Below, piece by piece: positions 42,648 through 54,254 of a stretch of DNA of 64,000 nt. The notes under the pieces were generated by a model that was not told the origin of the DNA, made no database searches, and saw only the letters and a list, made by a program, of their open reading frames with translations. Position 1 is the stretch's first letter; each line of letters opens with the position of its first letter. The translations under genes were made by a program, and so were the position numbers. Origin of the DNA: Dyella japonica A8 (GTDB lineage Bacteria > Pseudomonadota > Gammaproteobacteria > Xanthomonadales > Rhodanobacteraceae); the NCBI RefSeq assembly GCF_000725385.1, contig NZ_CP008884.1, positions 744,001 to 808,000 on the forward strand, written 5' to 3'.

Positions 42648-42827
42648 GATAAAGCCCTCAGTTGTGACGCTCGGTCAGGTCGATGGGTGGTGTTTTCCGG
42701 GTGCAGGGCCCTGGAGCGGCGGTGGCCACCCATAGCCGTCCTCTCCTCGTTCCGGTCCGGGCGCCTCCCGTCACCCCACACCGGTGTTGCCGCTGGCAAC
42801 GCCCTCCGCGTTGCCGGCGCGATTTGC

Positions 42828-44330
42828 TCAGAACTTGTACATGCCGCTGAAGCTGACCTGGTTGCCGCTCACGCGCTGGTTGGCACCGGCGGAACCCACT
42901 TGGTAGTGCAGGTTGTCGTACAGCCATTCCACGCCCAGCTCATAGTTGCCCGAGGCGTATTGCAGGCTGAGCGCGGACATGTCGTTGCGCAGCAGTGCGG
43001 TACCCGCGACGGGGCTGGTGGTGGTCCATGCGACGACGTCATTGTGATTGGGACGCGCGGCGGCATAGAACGCGTTGACGCTCCACTTTGGCGTGAAGTT
43101 GTAACCCGCCTGCACGAAGCCTCCCGATTCCTTGATGTTGCCGAACTGCGACATCGCACCAAAGATTTCCGCCAGCGCCTTGCCACTGTAGACCAGGCCC
43201 TTGAGGGTCCACGGACCAGGCTTCCACTGGCCGCCCAGGTCGTAGCCGATGCTCTGCAGGTTGTCGCGCCGCGGCTTGGCCACGATGTCGCCTACGCCGT
43301 GCAGGTCCACCTGGGAATAATGCGCCGAGAGGTAAGCCAGCCAGTCGCTGCCCTGCGCATGCAGTCGTGCTTCCAACTGCGGCTTGAAGTGGGCCGCGCC
43401 CGCGTTGAGGTAGTTGATATTGGACGTGCCCGCCTCGTTGGCGGGGCCGCTCCAGTTGCCTTCCAGCACGGCGAAATCGAAGCGCCACTTGATGCCTTCG
43501 GAACCGTGATTGAGATCCTGCATCACGATCACGCCCGGGTAGCGCCAGCCCACGATGCCCGCGCCATAGCCCAGCGGAAACGCGATGTGCGACAGCGAGG
43601 TGGGGGTGTTTTCCAGCGGGAACATCAGGTCCCACATCTGGCCGATGCGCACCGTGGTGCCCCAGGTTGGATTGGTGATGTCCATGTAGGCCTGGCGCAG
43701 GCGCGGAATCGGCTGCTGTTGTGCATAGGCGCCGGTGCCGTTGTTGCCGCCGAAGAAATCCATCTCGATGCGACCGCTGCCGTTCCAGTCTTCGTTCAAC
43801 TTGGCGCCGGTGAAGTCGAGCCAGAAGCGGGTGTTGCGGATGTCCGCGCCGCTCAGCGAGCCGGTATAGCCGTTGGCCTTGTTGGCCGCCGTGGGCGGCG
43901 CCGGCAGTTCCGCGTTCTGCCCGTTGCCGTAGTTGGAGAAGGTCCGGTTCTGGCCGAACACGGTGGCATCGATGAAACCGTGCAAGGCCACCGACAGGCC
44001 AGGCGCCGTGGTGAACTGCGGCTTGGGTGCCGCTTCCACTTTGGTCGAGGTGGCCTGCGCGGTGCTTTGTGCCTGTACAGCCGTGGCCTGGGCCTGCTGC
44101 GCCGTCTGCGTGGCCTGGGTAGTGGCGGTTTTCTGTTCCTGGATCATGGCCTTCAGTTCGGCCAGTTCCTGTTCCAGCTGGTTCACCCGCTTTTCAAGCT
44201 GCTGTTCGCGCGTACTGCTCTTGGCGCTTTTGGTGGTGCTCTGCGCATGGGCCCCCAGCGGCAGGCTCAGCGCGCAAGCGATGCTGAGTGCCAGCAGGCC
44301 ATGGCGGCGTGCGGTTGTAGGCAGTGTCAT
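42828..44330 (-). CDS. DcaP-like outer membrane porin
   Basis: 500 residues from ATG 44330 (GGGAGG upstream; the frame is open to 44357). Signal peptide to about 30, then a coiled coil (EQQLEKRVNQLEQELAELKAMIQEQK), a Thr/Ala/Gln linker, and a 16-strand-type barrel from GLSVALHGFIDATVFGQNRTF to VSFSGMYKF. DcaP porins take up dicarboxylates and other small anions. It is the first gene of the two-gene unit with the MHS transporter and lies divergent from acs. Confidence 0.9.
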   Translation of the reverse strand: MTLPTTARRHGLLALSIACALSLPLGAHAQSTTKSAKSSTREQQLEKRVNQLEQELAELKAMIQEQKTATTQATQTAQQAQATAVQAQSTAQATSTKVEAAPKPQFTTAPGLSVALHGFIDATVFGQNRTFSNYGNGQNAELPAPPTAANKANGYTGSLSGADIRNTRFWLDFTGAKLNEDWNGSGRIEMDFFGGNNGTGAYAQQQPIPRLRQAYMDITNPTWGTTVRIGQMWDLMFPLENTPTSLSHIAFPLGYGAGIVGWRYPGVIVMQDLNHGSEGIKWRFDFAVLEGNWSGPANEAGTSNINYLNAGAAHFKPQLEARLHAQGSDWLAYLSAHYSQVDLHGVGDIVAKPRRDNLQSIGYDLGGQWKPGPWTLKGLVYSGKALAEIFGAMSQFGNIKESGGFVQAGYNFTPKWSVNAFYAAARPNHNDVVAWTTTSPVAGTALLRNDMSALSLQYASGNYELGVEWLYDNLHYQVGSAGANQRVSGNQVSFSGMYKF

Positions 44331-44397
44331 AGCAGGCCTCCCCAGGTCGATGACCACCTGAGAATGTCCGTGCTGCCATGCGGACGCCTATTCACCA

Positions 44398-44416
44398 TTG
44401 GTCGAACCTCGACCAA
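44398..44416. promoter_or_regulatory. Palindrome in the porin/acs divergent promoter
   Basis: TTGGTCGA-ACC-TCGACCAA is an exact 8-3-8 inverted repeat 68 bp upstream of the porin ATG and 134 bp before acs. It is placed to control both directions. Confidence 0.6.
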
Positions 44417-44549
44417 AGTCGAAAGCGGTGACTTTGCGAAGGAAACGTAACGATCACCGCCCAACGGCTACACTCGACGGGTAACGCCGTGACCCGCGGC
44501 GACATTCCACCATCAGGAGGCCGGCAGGGCCGGCCGCAGGAGCCCCGTG

Positions 44550-46490
<1,941 letters not shown>

Positions 46491-46501
46491 TGCAGTCCAT
46501 C

Positions 46502-46626
46502 TAGGAGCGCACCCTGTGCGCGACCGCGGAGCGACGGTGTCATCCCGGGATGGGATCTTCGCGACGCGGTCGATATGGCGTCATCGCTCCGAGGTAATGC
46601 TGGTCGCGCACACGTGCGCTCCTACA
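46502..46626. repeat. REP-like doublet (family A), divergent copy
   Basis: Units at 46502-46524 and 46603-46626 with a wider spacer and some changes (CTCCTACA instead of CTCCCACA). It lies between acs and the response regulator gene. Confidence 0.85.
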
Positions 46627-46642
46627 GAAAAGCTGAAGAACC

Positions 46643-47314
46643 ATGCCTGACGTACTGATCGCCGACGATCACCCGCTGTTCCGCGACGCGCTGCAACGTG
46701 CCGTTGTCGCGGCCATTCCCGATTCCAGCGTGCACAGCGCGGACAGCGTGTATTCCCTGCTCAGCCTGATCGAGCAATTTCCCGACGCCGAGCTGTTGCT
46801 GCTGGACCTGCACATGCCGGGTGCACGCGGCTATTCGGCGCTGGCGCATATCCGCGGGCAGTTTCCCGGGTTGCCGACCATCGTCGTGTCGGGCCATGAG
46901 GACGTGCAGGTCGCGCGGCGCGCGCTGGCGCATGGCGCATCGGCGTATATCCCCAAATCAACACCGGGCGAAGACATCATCACCGCCATCCGCAAGGTGC
47001 TCGATGGCGATGTCTGGCTGCCGCACCAGCTGGTCGGCGGTGGCATGGAGCTGAAGCCCGACGAGGCGGCCGTGGCCACCCGCGTGGCCACGCTCACGCC
47101 GCAGCAGTTCCGCGTGCTCACCATGATCGCCGAGGGCCTGCTCAACAAGCAGATCGCCTATGACCTTGGTGTGTCCGAAGCCACGGTGAAAGCGCACATG
47201 ACGGCGATCATGCGCAAGCTCGGGGTGAACAACCGCACGCAGGTGGCGCTGGCAGCAAGCCATCTGGCGATCGATCAAGAAGCGATGCCGTCGTTGCCGG
47301 ATGACGATGAGTGA
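46643..47314 (+). CDS. crbR: NarL/LuxR-type response regulator, CrbR/ErdR-like
   Basis: 223 residues. The receiver domain has ADDHPLFRD, phospho-acceptor Asp55 in LLLLDLHMPG, and Lys104 in YIPKSTP. The C-terminal LuxR helix-turn-helix is LTPQQFRVLTMIAEGLLNKQIAYDLGVSEATVKAHMTAIMRKLGVNNRTQ (about 152-200). In Vibrio and Pseudomonas, CrbR (ErdR) with the SSF-domain kinase CrbS (MxtR) turns on acs. Position between acs and such a kinase gene supports the same role; the symbol is by synteny and architecture. Confidence 0.85.
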   Translation: MPDVLIADDHPLFRDALQRAVVAAIPDSSVHSADSVYSLLSLIEQFPDAELLLLDLHMPGARGYSALAHIRGQFPGLPTIVVSGHEDVQVARRALAHGASAYIPKSTPGEDIITAIRKVLDGDVWLPHQLVGGGMELKPDEAAVATRVATLTPQQFRVLTMIAEGLLNKQIAYDLGVSEATVKAHMTAIMRKLGVNNRTQVALAASHLAIDQEAMPSLPDDDE

Positions 47315-47404
47315 CCAGGGCGCGAAGAGTGAGTAAGGAGACGTGAGTAATGCGAGCGAGGAGCTTTCTCTCGTGTCTCACTTCTCGTCACTCACTGCTC
47401 GCTC
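47315..47404. terminator. Long imperfect hairpin between convergent crbR and crbS
   Basis: GCGAAGAGTGAGT... (from 47321) pairs imperfectly with ...ACTCACTGCTCGC (to about 47402) over some 35 nt. It probably ends transcription from both sides, though no long T tract is present. Confidence 0.5.
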
Positions 47405-50400
47405 TCAAGCCGTCTGCCGCCTTACCAACGCACTCAACAGGGCGCGCAACGCCGCCGGCCGCACGGGCTTGTGCAGGATCGGGTAACCCAGCGCACGCGC
47501 ACGCTGCTTCAACTCGCTGCTGCCGTCCGCCGTGATCATGGCCACCGGTGGCAGTTCGCCCACCACTTCGCGCAATGCGTCGAGCGCCTGCAGGCCATCG
47601 AGGTCATCGGTGAGATGGTAATCGGCCAGGATCAGGTCGATACCGCCTCGGCGCATTTCCTGTTCGGCCTGCGTCACGTCCAACGCGGTGCGGCAATCCA
47701 CGCCCCAACGCTGCAGCAGGGCGCGCATGCCATCGAGGATGGCCGGATCGTTGTCCAGGCATAGCACGGTGAGTGGCAACTGTTCGTTCGACACGGGATG
47801 CGCGCTCGCGCGCCGGCGCGATATCGCACTTTCCGCGCGCGGTACGCGCACGGCGAAGCGGCTGCCCTTGCCTACGCGCGATACCAGCTCGAGCCTGTGG
47901 TCCAGGATGCCGGCGATGCGTTCGCAGATGGACAAGCCGAGGCCCAGGCCTTTCTCCCCCCAGGGCGAAGGGCGATCGAGTCGCTGGAACTCGCCAAAGA
48001 TGCGCGCGCGCTGTTCCTCGGCAATGCCGGGCCCCGTGTCCCAAACCTCGATGCGTACTTCGTTGCCGATCCGTCGCGCGCCGAGCAGGATGCCGCCCTC
48101 GCGGGTATAGCGCAGGGCGTTGGAGATGAAGTTCTGCAGGACGCGGCGCAGTAGCTGCGGATCGCTGCGCACGGCGAGCCTGGTCGGCACGACACGCAGG
48201 CGCAGGCCGCGCTGCTGGGACAGCACGGCGAATTGCGCCTTGAGCGATTCGAACAGATCAGACAGTGCCACGTTGCTCACGTCGGCCCGATAGCTGCCGG
48301 CATCCAGGCGTGAGGTATCCAACAAAGCGTCGAGCAGGTCTTCCGCGGCGCGGAACGAGGCGTCGATGCGCTCGGCGAGCAAGCTCGCTTCGCCGTCGAG
48401 CCCCGGGTGCTGTCGCAGCGCGGCAGTGAACAGGCGCGCCGCATTCAAGGGCTGCAACAGGTCATGGCTGGCTGCGGCGAGGAATCGCGTCTTCGAGGCG
48501 TTGGCCATTTCCGCCTCGCGGCGCGCGCGTGCGGCGGAGTTCAGGGCTTCGCTCAATTCCGCCGTGCGCAGGTCGACGCGTTGCTCCAGGTTTTCGTTGG
48601 CCTCGATCAACGCCTGCTCGGCGTGCTTGTAGGCGGTGACGTCGGTGTAGGTGGTGACGTAACCGCCACCGGGAAGCGCGCGTCCGCGCATCTCGATCAC
48701 CGAGCCGTCAGGACGAATGCGCTGGAACACATGGGGCGAGCCAGCGTGCATGTGCGCGATGCGCTTGGCCACGTGTGCCTCGACTTCGCCTGGCCCGCAT
48801 TCACCGTGGTCCGCGTTCCAGCCGATGAGGTCGGCCACCGGCACGCCGACGTAGACCATGCCGTCGGGATAGTCGAACAGTTCCAGGTAGCGCCGGTTCC
48901 ACGCGACCAGCCGCATGTTCGCATCGACCACGCTGATACCTTGCGACACGTTTTCCAGCGTGGTGGAAAGAAGCTCGCGGTTGAAGCGCAGTTCCTGCGA
49001 GGCCTCGTCCATCAGCGCCATGGCCTCGGCGATGTCCAGGCCGGAACCCGAGAGGGCGCCCATCAGGATGCGTCGCGCGCTCGCGGCGCCCACGGCGGAA
49101 GCGAGCAGGCGCTCGGTGTACTGGATCAGCGCGCGATCGGCGGCCTCGCCCGATTGCAGCGGTTTGCCGCGTCGCTCCGCGTAGTCGTCGAATGCGCGCT
49201 GGCTGCTGCGTTCACCCACGATGCGTTCGGCGATGGTGCGCAGGTCGGCCACGGCCACGCGGCCACGCCAGTCACCGGCGCCCCGGCTATCGATGGCATA
49301 CGGGTCGATGAACATGGCCGCGTGCAGGCGTTCTTCCAGATTGGGGCGGAAGCGCAGCGAGACGAAGATCAGGCAGGCCACGTTAACCAGCAACGACCAG
49401 AACGTGCCGTGCATCACCGGGTCCCAGCCGTTGAGGTGGAACAGCGCCCGCGGCTGCAACCAACTGAGGTTCATCGGGCCGGTGTCCAGCCAGGTGGCGG
49501 AATGGTTCATGGCGGGCAGCAGCAGGGTGTAGGTCCACACCAGAAAGCCCATCGCCAGACCTACCGCCACGCCCTTGCGGCTGGCGCCGCGCCAGTACAG
49601 TGCGGCGACGATGCCGGGGGCAAACTGCGCCACCGCGGCGAAGGCGAGCAAGCCGGTGGCTGCGAGGTTGGTGGTGTCGGCCACCACGCGGTAGTAGACA
49701 TAGGCCATCGCCGCGAGCGCGATGATGGCGATGCGGCGCACGAGCAGCACCAGTTGCGAGAGATCGGCGCGTTGCTCCAGCTTGAATGCGCGGATGCGCA
49801 ACAGCATCGGCATCACGATGTCATTGCTGATCATCGTCGACAACGCCACGCACGCCACGATCACCATGCCCGTGGCCGCGGAGAAGCCGCCGATAAAGGC
49901 GAGCAAGGCCATGGTGCCATCACCGTAGGCCATCGGCAGCGTGAGCACCCAGGCGTCCTTGTTGCCTGACTGCAATGACGGCAGATGCAGGCCGGCCGCC
50001 ACGATGGGCAGGACCGCCAGACTCACGATCACCATGTAGATCGGAAACATCCAGCGTGCGCGCGAGACATCGTGCGGGTCTTCGCACTCCACCACGCCGA
50101 TCTGGAACTGGCGCGGCAGGCAGAACATGGCGCAGAAGGCGAGCAGGGTCTGCGCGAGGAAGCCGGGCGACACGCCTTCGGCCGCCTGCTGCACCGGCAG
50201 CTGGATCGTGGCGGCGAGCCCTGGTCCGCGCCACAGTGCGTAGCCCGCGAGCACGATGAACACCACCAGCTTGATCAGCGACTCGACCGCGATGGCCAGC
50301 ATCATGCCGTGGTGGTGTTCGGTGGCATCGATGGTGCGCGTGCCAAACAGGATCGCGAACGTGGCGAGAAGAATGGCGCACCACAGGGCGCTGTCGCTGA

Positions 50401-50869
50401 ACTGCGAGGTGCCGGGCGGCACGGCGCTGCCCAGCACCGCATACGACATCGCCACTGCCTTGAACTGCAGCGCGAGGTACGGCACCACCGCGATCACGGC
50501 GATGACCGCGACCAGCGCCGCCAGTCCGTGCGATTTGCCAAAGCGGGCGCCAATGAAGTCGGCAATCGAGGTGATGTTGCGCTGGCGTGCCAGCAACACC
50601 AGACGGCGCAACAGGCCGAAGCCGAACACGAACAGCAGGATCGGGCCAAGATAGATCGGCAGGTAGCCCAGGCCTTCGCGCGCCGCCGTACCCACCGCGC
50701 CGTAGAACGTCCACGAGGAGCAATACACCGCCAGCGCAAGGCTGTACACGATGGGACGCAGTCGTGGCTGGCGCGGATAGAGCGGACGGCGATCGCCGAG
50801 GTAGGCCACGACAAACAGCAGTCCGACGTACAGCAGGGAAACCAGCAGCAATAGCCATCCGGCAATCAA
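47405..50869 (-). CDS. crbS: Hybrid sensor histidine kinase with SSF transporter domain, CrbS/MxtR-like
   Basis: 1154 residues from a TTG at 50869, with GGAG eight bases upstream. Residues 1-510 form a sodium:solute symporter-like domain of about 13 helices (for example FYGAVGTAAREGLGYLPIYLGP). A PAS region with linkers (about 630-750), a coiled coil, HisKA with His802 in SHDLLQPLNAARL, HATPase (GLGLGLSICERIAG) and a C-terminal receiver with Asp1083 in LILADYHL follow. This is the CrbS/MxtR/CbrA-type layout. Pairing with the convergent regulator is inferred. Confidence 0.92.
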   Translation of the reverse strand: MIAGWLLLLVSLLYVGLLFVVAYLGDRRPLYPRQPRLRPIVYSLALAVYCSSWTFYGAVGTAAREGLGYLPIYLGPILLFVFGFGLLRRLVLLARQRNITSIADFIGARFGKSHGLAALVAVIAVIAVVPYLALQFKAVAMSYAVLGSAVPPGTSQFSDSALWCAILLATFAILFGTRTIDATEHHHGMMLAIAVESLIKLVVFIVLAGYALWRGPGLAATIQLPVQQAAEGVSPGFLAQTLLAFCAMFCLPRQFQIGVVECEDPHDVSRARWMFPIYMVIVSLAVLPIVAAGLHLPSLQSGNKDAWVLTLPMAYGDGTMALLAFIGGFSAATGMVIVACVALSTMISNDIVMPMLLRIRAFKLEQRADLSQLVLLVRRIAIIALAAMAYVYYRVVADTTNLAATGLLAFAAVAQFAPGIVAALYWRGASRKGVAVGLAMGFLVWTYTLLLPAMNHSATWLDTGPMNLSWLQPRALFHLNGWDPVMHGTFWSLLVNVACLIFVSLRFRPNLEERLHAAMFIDPYAIDSRGAGDWRGRVAVADLRTIAERIVGERSSQRAFDDYAERRGKPLQSGEAADRALIQYTERLLASAVGAASARRILMGALSGSGLDIAEAMALMDEASQELRFNRELLSTTLENVSQGISVVDANMRLVAWNRRYLELFDYPDGMVYVGVPVADLIGWNADHGECGPGEVEAHVAKRIAHMHAGSPHVFQRIRPDGSVIEMRGRALPGGGYVTTYTDVTAYKHAEQALIEANENLEQRVDLRTAELSEALNSAARARREAEMANASKTRFLAAASHDLLQPLNAARLFTAALRQHPGLDGEASLLAERIDASFRAAEDLLDALLDTSRLDAGSYRADVSNVALSDLFESLKAQFAVLSQQRGLRLRVVPTRLAVRSDPQLLRRVLQNFISNALRYTREGGILLGARRIGNEVRIEVWDTGPGIAEEQRARIFGEFQRLDRPSPWGEKGLGLGLSICERIAGILDHRLELVSRVGKGSRFAVRVPRAESAISRRRASAHPVSNEQLPLTVLCLDNDPAILDGMRALLQRWGVDCRTALDVTQAEQEMRRGGIDLILADYHLTDDLDGLQALDALREVVGELPPVAMITADGSSELKQRARALGYPILHKPVRPAALRALLSALVRRQTA

Positions 50870-50985
50870 GCGGTGTTCTCCGGCATGAGGGCTTCCCTTC
50901 GGGTGGGCGTATCCAGGCGCGAGGCGTCGTTCTTCGGCGCCGGCGGCGCTTGTAAGTATCGCCCCTTGGGCGGCAACATGCGCGG

Positions 50986-51630
50986 ATGATCACTACCGAC
51001 GGCCAGGCGCTGGCCCCGTTGGCGACGGCGCTGGGAGACGATGAGATCCACGTCTGGCGCCTCGCCTACGACCATCACCAGGGCCGGGCGCCCCTGCTGG
51101 CGATGCTGGGCGTCTATCTGGGCGTCCCGGCGGAAGCCGTGGAACTGGAAACACTGGAGCACGGCCGTCCGGCGCTGGCCGGCGCACGCCGTGACACGCT
51201 CTCGTTCAATTGGTCCCACTGCCAGGACCAGGCGCTGATCGCGGTGGCTCGCGGCGTGCTGCCGGGCGTCGACCTCGAACGCCTGCGCGCCCATCCCAAG
51301 GCCGTGCCCATCGCGCGGCGCTATTTCAGCCCCGACGAGACAGCGGCGCTGGAAGCACTTAGCCCCGAACAACGCGATCGCGCCTTTCTGGAACTGTGGA
51401 CGGCCAAGGAGGCCGTGCTCAAGGCGCTCGGCCGGGGACTGGCGTTTGGCCTGCATCGGTTGAGTATTGCCGGGCCTTCCGACCTGCCGGTGCTGCATCG
51501 ACTGGAGGGCCACGAGGCCGACCAGTGGCAATTGCACCGTTTGGCGCTCGACGAGCAACACGTCGGCACGCTGGCATGGCAAGGAGAGCCTCGCCGGATC
51601 CGGCAATGGACACTTGCCGGGGCGGTCTGA
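50986..51630 (+). CDS. 4'-phosphopantetheinyl transferase (Sfp type)
   Basis: 214 residues. The two core motifs are present: GVDLERLRAH (Mg-binding Asp/Glu, about 93-102) and FLELWTAKEAVLKALGRGL (about 133-151), with FNWSHCQDQALIAVA before them. It attaches phosphopantetheine from CoA to carrier-protein serines. Sfp-type enzymes serve polyketide or peptide synthases and sometimes fatty acid ACP. It directly precedes pdxJ by 72 nt; in Escherichia coli pdxJ is coupled to acpS, the other PPTase type. Confidence 0.92.
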   Translation: MITTDGQALAPLATALGDDEIHVWRLAYDHHQGRAPLLAMLGVYLGVPAEAVELETLEHGRPALAGARRDTLSFNWSHCQDQALIAVARGVLPGVDLERLRAHPKAVPIARRYFSPDETAALEALSPEQRDRAFLELWTAKEAVLKALGRGLAFGLHRLSIAGPSDLPVLHRLEGHEADQWQLHRLALDEQHVGTLAWQGEPRRIRQWTLAGAV

Positions 51631-51702
51631 TGGGCGCACTGTGTGCAACCCGCCATGGTTCCGGCGCCTTGCTGCGCCCTGCAAGCGAGTAACGAACAGC
51701 CC

Positions 51703-52446
51703 ATGACCCTGCTCAGCGTCAACGTCAACAAGATTGCCGTGCTTCGCAATTCGCGCGGCGGTACGGAACCCGACATCCTCCGTGCCGCCCATGCCTGCAT
51801 CGATGCCGGCTGTGGTGGCATTACCGTGCATCCGCGTCCGGATCAGCGGCATGTCCGTCCTGACGATGTGCGCGCGCTCGCGGCCCTGACGCGCGGTCGC
51901 GTCGAGTACAACATCGAGGGCAATCCCTTCGCCGGCGCGCGCGGCAGTTACCCTGGCCTGATCGAGCTGGCACGCGAGACGCGCCCGACGCAGGTGACGC
52001 TGGTGCCCGATGGTGACGGCCAGATCACCTCGGACCACGGTTTCGACCTGACTCGCGATATCGAAACACTCAGGCCGCTGGTCGCACAGTTGCGCGACAT
52101 CGGCTGTCGGGTAAGTCTGTTCGTGGATTCGGGCGCAACCGGCTTTGATGCCGCGCTGGCGATCGGCGTGCAGCGCATCGAGATCTATACCGGCCCCTAC
52201 GCGCAGGCTTTCGAAGAGGGCAATGTGCAGGCCGAGCTCGAACGCTGCGCCGACACCGCACGACGCGCGCAGCACGCAGGCCTGGCGGTCAACGCCGGGC
52301 ACGACCTTAGCCAGGCCAATCTCGGCACATTCAAGGCCGCCATTCCTGGCCTGGCGGAAGTATCCATCGGACACGCACTGATTGGCGAAGCCCTCTACGA
52401 AGGCCTGACCACGACCGTGCGGAAGTACCTGCAGATACTGCGTTGA
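51703..52446 (+). CDS. pdxJ: Pyridoxine 5'-phosphate synthase
   Basis: 247 residues from ATG 51703; the open frame back to 51643 adds non-homologous residues. It condenses 3-amino-2-oxopropyl phosphate with 1-deoxyxylulose 5-phosphate in vitamin B6 synthesis. Conserved blocks: [55 protein letters not shown] and VNAGHDL...[16 protein letters not shown]. No strong ribosome-binding site precedes the start, so coupling to the upstream PPTase gene is possible. Confidence 0.96.
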   Translation: MTLLSVNVNKIAVLRNSRGGTEPDILRAAHACIDAGCGGITVHPRPDQRHVRPDDVRALAALTRGRVEYNIEGNPFAGARGSYPGLIELARETRPTQVTLVPDGDGQITSDHGFDLTRDIETLRPLVAQLRDIGCRVSLFVDSGATGFDAALAIGVQRIEIYTGPYAQAFEEGNVQAELERCADTARRAQHAGLAVNAGHDLSQANLGTFKAAIPGLAEVSIGHALIGEALYEGLTTTVRKYLQILR

Positions 52447-52545
52447 GCACGGCGCTGCGATGGCAGCGCTGCCGCGTCTGGACGTCTATACGTCTGTTGC
52501 GGGGCACGCGGGCGTCTCTGGTGTCGCGCCCATTTTTCAAATCCC

Positions 52546-52577
52546 CCAAAAAAGAACCCCCGCGCAAGGCGGGGGTC
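52546..52577 (-). terminator. Terminator of the tonB-exbB-exbD-exbD operon
   Basis: On the reverse strand ACCCCCGC / GCGGGGGT forms an 8-bp stem followed by TCTTTTTTGGGG. It also ends pdxJ transcription poorly or not at all from the plus side. Confidence 0.88.
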
Positions 52578-52610
52578 CAAAGGGTAGTGTTGCTGTGATT
52601 CCTGTCGGAA

Positions 52611-53027
52611 TCACTGACCTTCAGTAAAGCCGATCTTGGTGAGACCGTAGCTCTTGGCATCCGCGAGGACGCGAGCCACGTGCTCATAGGCCACGGCGTC
52701 ATCCGCGTTGATCTGCACTTCCGGCTGCTTGGCCGGATCGCCCAGACCACCGATCACCGCCAGCTGAGCCTTGAGGCCCAGCTCATCCACCGGGGTATCG
52801 TTCCAGTACAGCGCGCCGGACTGGTCGATCTTGAGGCGGACAGGTTCCGGCGGATTTTCCGGCTGAACCACGTTCGGGTTCGGCTGGGGAAGATCGATCT
52901 TCACCTTATGGGTCAGGATCGGTGCCGTGATCATGAAGATGATCAGCAGCACCAGCATCACGTCGACGAGCGGCGTGACGTTGATTTCGGCCATGGGGCC
53001 CTTGCCACTTCCAGAACTGAATGCCAT
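52611..53027 (-). CDS. exbD2: ExbD/TolR-family biopolymer transport protein (second)
   Basis: 138 residues. MAEINVTPLVDVMLVLLIIFMITAPILTHKVKIDLP holds the single membrane helix with the essential Asp (in PLVDVML) used for proton-driven work. The periplasmic part ends with the LADAKSYGLTKIGFTEG motif. It is the last gene of the TonB operon, 6 nt after the first exbD. Two tandem exbD genes are a known feature of Xanthomonas TonB operons. Confidence 0.95.
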   Translation of the reverse strand: MAFSSGSGKGPMAEINVTPLVDVMLVLLIIFMITAPILTHKVKIDLPQPNPNVVQPENPPEPVRLKIDQSGALYWNDTPVDELGLKAQLAVIGGLGDPAKQPEVQINADDAVAYEHVARVLADAKSYGLTKIGFTEGQ

Positions 53028-53033
53028 GGCTGG

Positions 53034-53447
53034 TTACTCCTTGCCGGTCGTCATGAAGCCGACATGCACCATGCCAGCTTCCTTGGCGTCGGCGAGGACC
53101 TTCTTCACGATCTTGTATTCCGTGGTCTTGTCCGCACGGATCTGCAGCTCGGGCTGCGGCGACTGCTGCGCCGCAACCGCGAACTTCGCCTTCAGCTCGC
53201 CTTCGTTGACTTCAACGTCATCGAGGTACATCGAGCCATCCGGCTTCACGGCCAAGTCCATCGGCGTGACCTGCTCCGTATCCGTGGTCTTCGGATTCGC
53301 AGTCGGTAGCTCCACCGTGATTCGATGGGACATCAGCGGCGCCGTGATCATGAAGATGATCAGCAGCACCAACATCACGTCGACGAGCGGCGTAACGTTG
53401 ATCTCCGACATCGGACCGCCGGAATTGCCTCCGGAACTCATTGCCAT
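53034..53447 (-). CDS. exbD1: ExbD/TolR-family biopolymer transport protein (first)
   Basis: 137 residues with the same layout: MSEINVTPLVDVMLVLLIIFMITAPLMSHRITVELP near the N-terminus, with the functional Asp, and a periplasmic domain ending KVLADAKEAGMVHVGFMTTGKE. It is clearly a paralogue of the following gene. It lies 11 nt after exbB. The ExbB-ExbD motor energises TonB. Confidence 0.95.
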   Translation of the reverse strand: MAMSSGGNSGGPMSEINVTPLVDVMLVLLIIFMITAPLMSHRITVELPTANPKTTDTEQVTPMDLAVKPDGSMYLDDVEVNEGELKAKFAVAAQQSPQPELQIRADKTTEYKIVKKVLADAKEAGMVHVGFMTTGKE

Positions 53448-53458
53448 GGGTCAGATCC

Positions 53459-54205
53459 TCACTTGCCTTCGACGCGAGCGCCGGTGGCGAAGAAGTCGTG
53501 CAGGTCGTGCGCAAACTCGTCGAACTGAGCGTAGGTCAGACGGTTGGAGCGGTTGAAGAAGTTGTAGGCGAGCACGGCCGGGATAGCGGTGAACAGACCG
53601 AAGGCGGTCATGATCAGAGCTTCACCCACCGGACCGGCCACGGCTTCCATCGAAGCGTTGCCCGACGCGGAGATCTTGATCAGCGCGTGGTAGATGCCCC
53701 ACACGGTACCGAGCAGACCGATGAACGGCGCCGACGAACCGACCGTGGCGAGCAGGGTCAGGCCGCCTTCAAGGCGCAGGCTCTCGCGAGCCACGGCCTG
53801 GCGCAGGGCGCGGTCGATGAACTCGGAGCGGCTGAGCGACTCGGCGAGGCGACCACCGCCGGCCGAAGCCTGCTGGTGGTGAGCGACGGCCGAAGCGGCG
53901 TCGAGGGCGATCTTCGAGAACGGTTCGCCCTTGGGCTGGGCTTCGAGTTCGCGAATGGCGTCCTGGGTCGAACCATTCGACCAGAAGCCGTTGATGACCT
54001 TGTCGGCGCGGCCGCGAACCATCGAGTTGCGGATCGCGTTGGCGACGATGAAGTACCAGGAAGAGAAGGACATCACCACGAGCACGATAAACACAATCCA
54101 ACCCAGCGGGTCGAAGTTGTGGATCAGGTGGTCGAAGCCCATCGACTTCATGGCTTCGGCGTTGGTGGTACCGCCCGCGGGGGCCGGAGAAGTTTGCAGG
54201 AACAT
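53459..54205 (-). CDS. exbB: ExbB/TolQ-family motor protein
   Basis: 248 residues. Three membrane helices: one near the N-terminus (about 30-55, DPLGWIVFIVLVVMSFSSWYFI) and two in the conserved MotA/TolQ/ExbB domain (GGLTLLATVGSSAPFIGLLGTVWGIYHAL and GEALIMTAFGLFTAIPAVLAYNFF). It forms the pentameric proton channel with ExbD. It follows tonB by 49 nt in the same operon. Confidence 0.96.
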   Translation of the reverse strand: MFLQTSPAPAGGTTNAEAMKSMGFDHLIHNFDPLGWIVFIVLVVMSFSSWYFIVANAIRNSMVRGRADKVINGFWSNGSTQDAIRELEAQPKGEPFSKIALDAASAVAHHQQASAGGGRLAESLSRSEFIDRALRQAVARESLRLEGGLTLLATVGSSAPFIGLLGTVWGIYHALIKISASGNASMEAVAGPVGEALIMTAFGLFTAIPAVLAYNFFNRSNRLTYAQFDEFAHDLHDFFATGARVEGK

Positions 54206-54254
54206 AACGCTACCCTTGGAAAGTCAAGCGTGAACTGATTGACCGTAACCGAAG

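Noticed and set aside
41643..44450. 935-codon plus-strand frame opposite the transporter and porin
   Set aside because: It is a shadow frame caused by high GC; it has no recognisable domain and both opposite-strand genes are certain.
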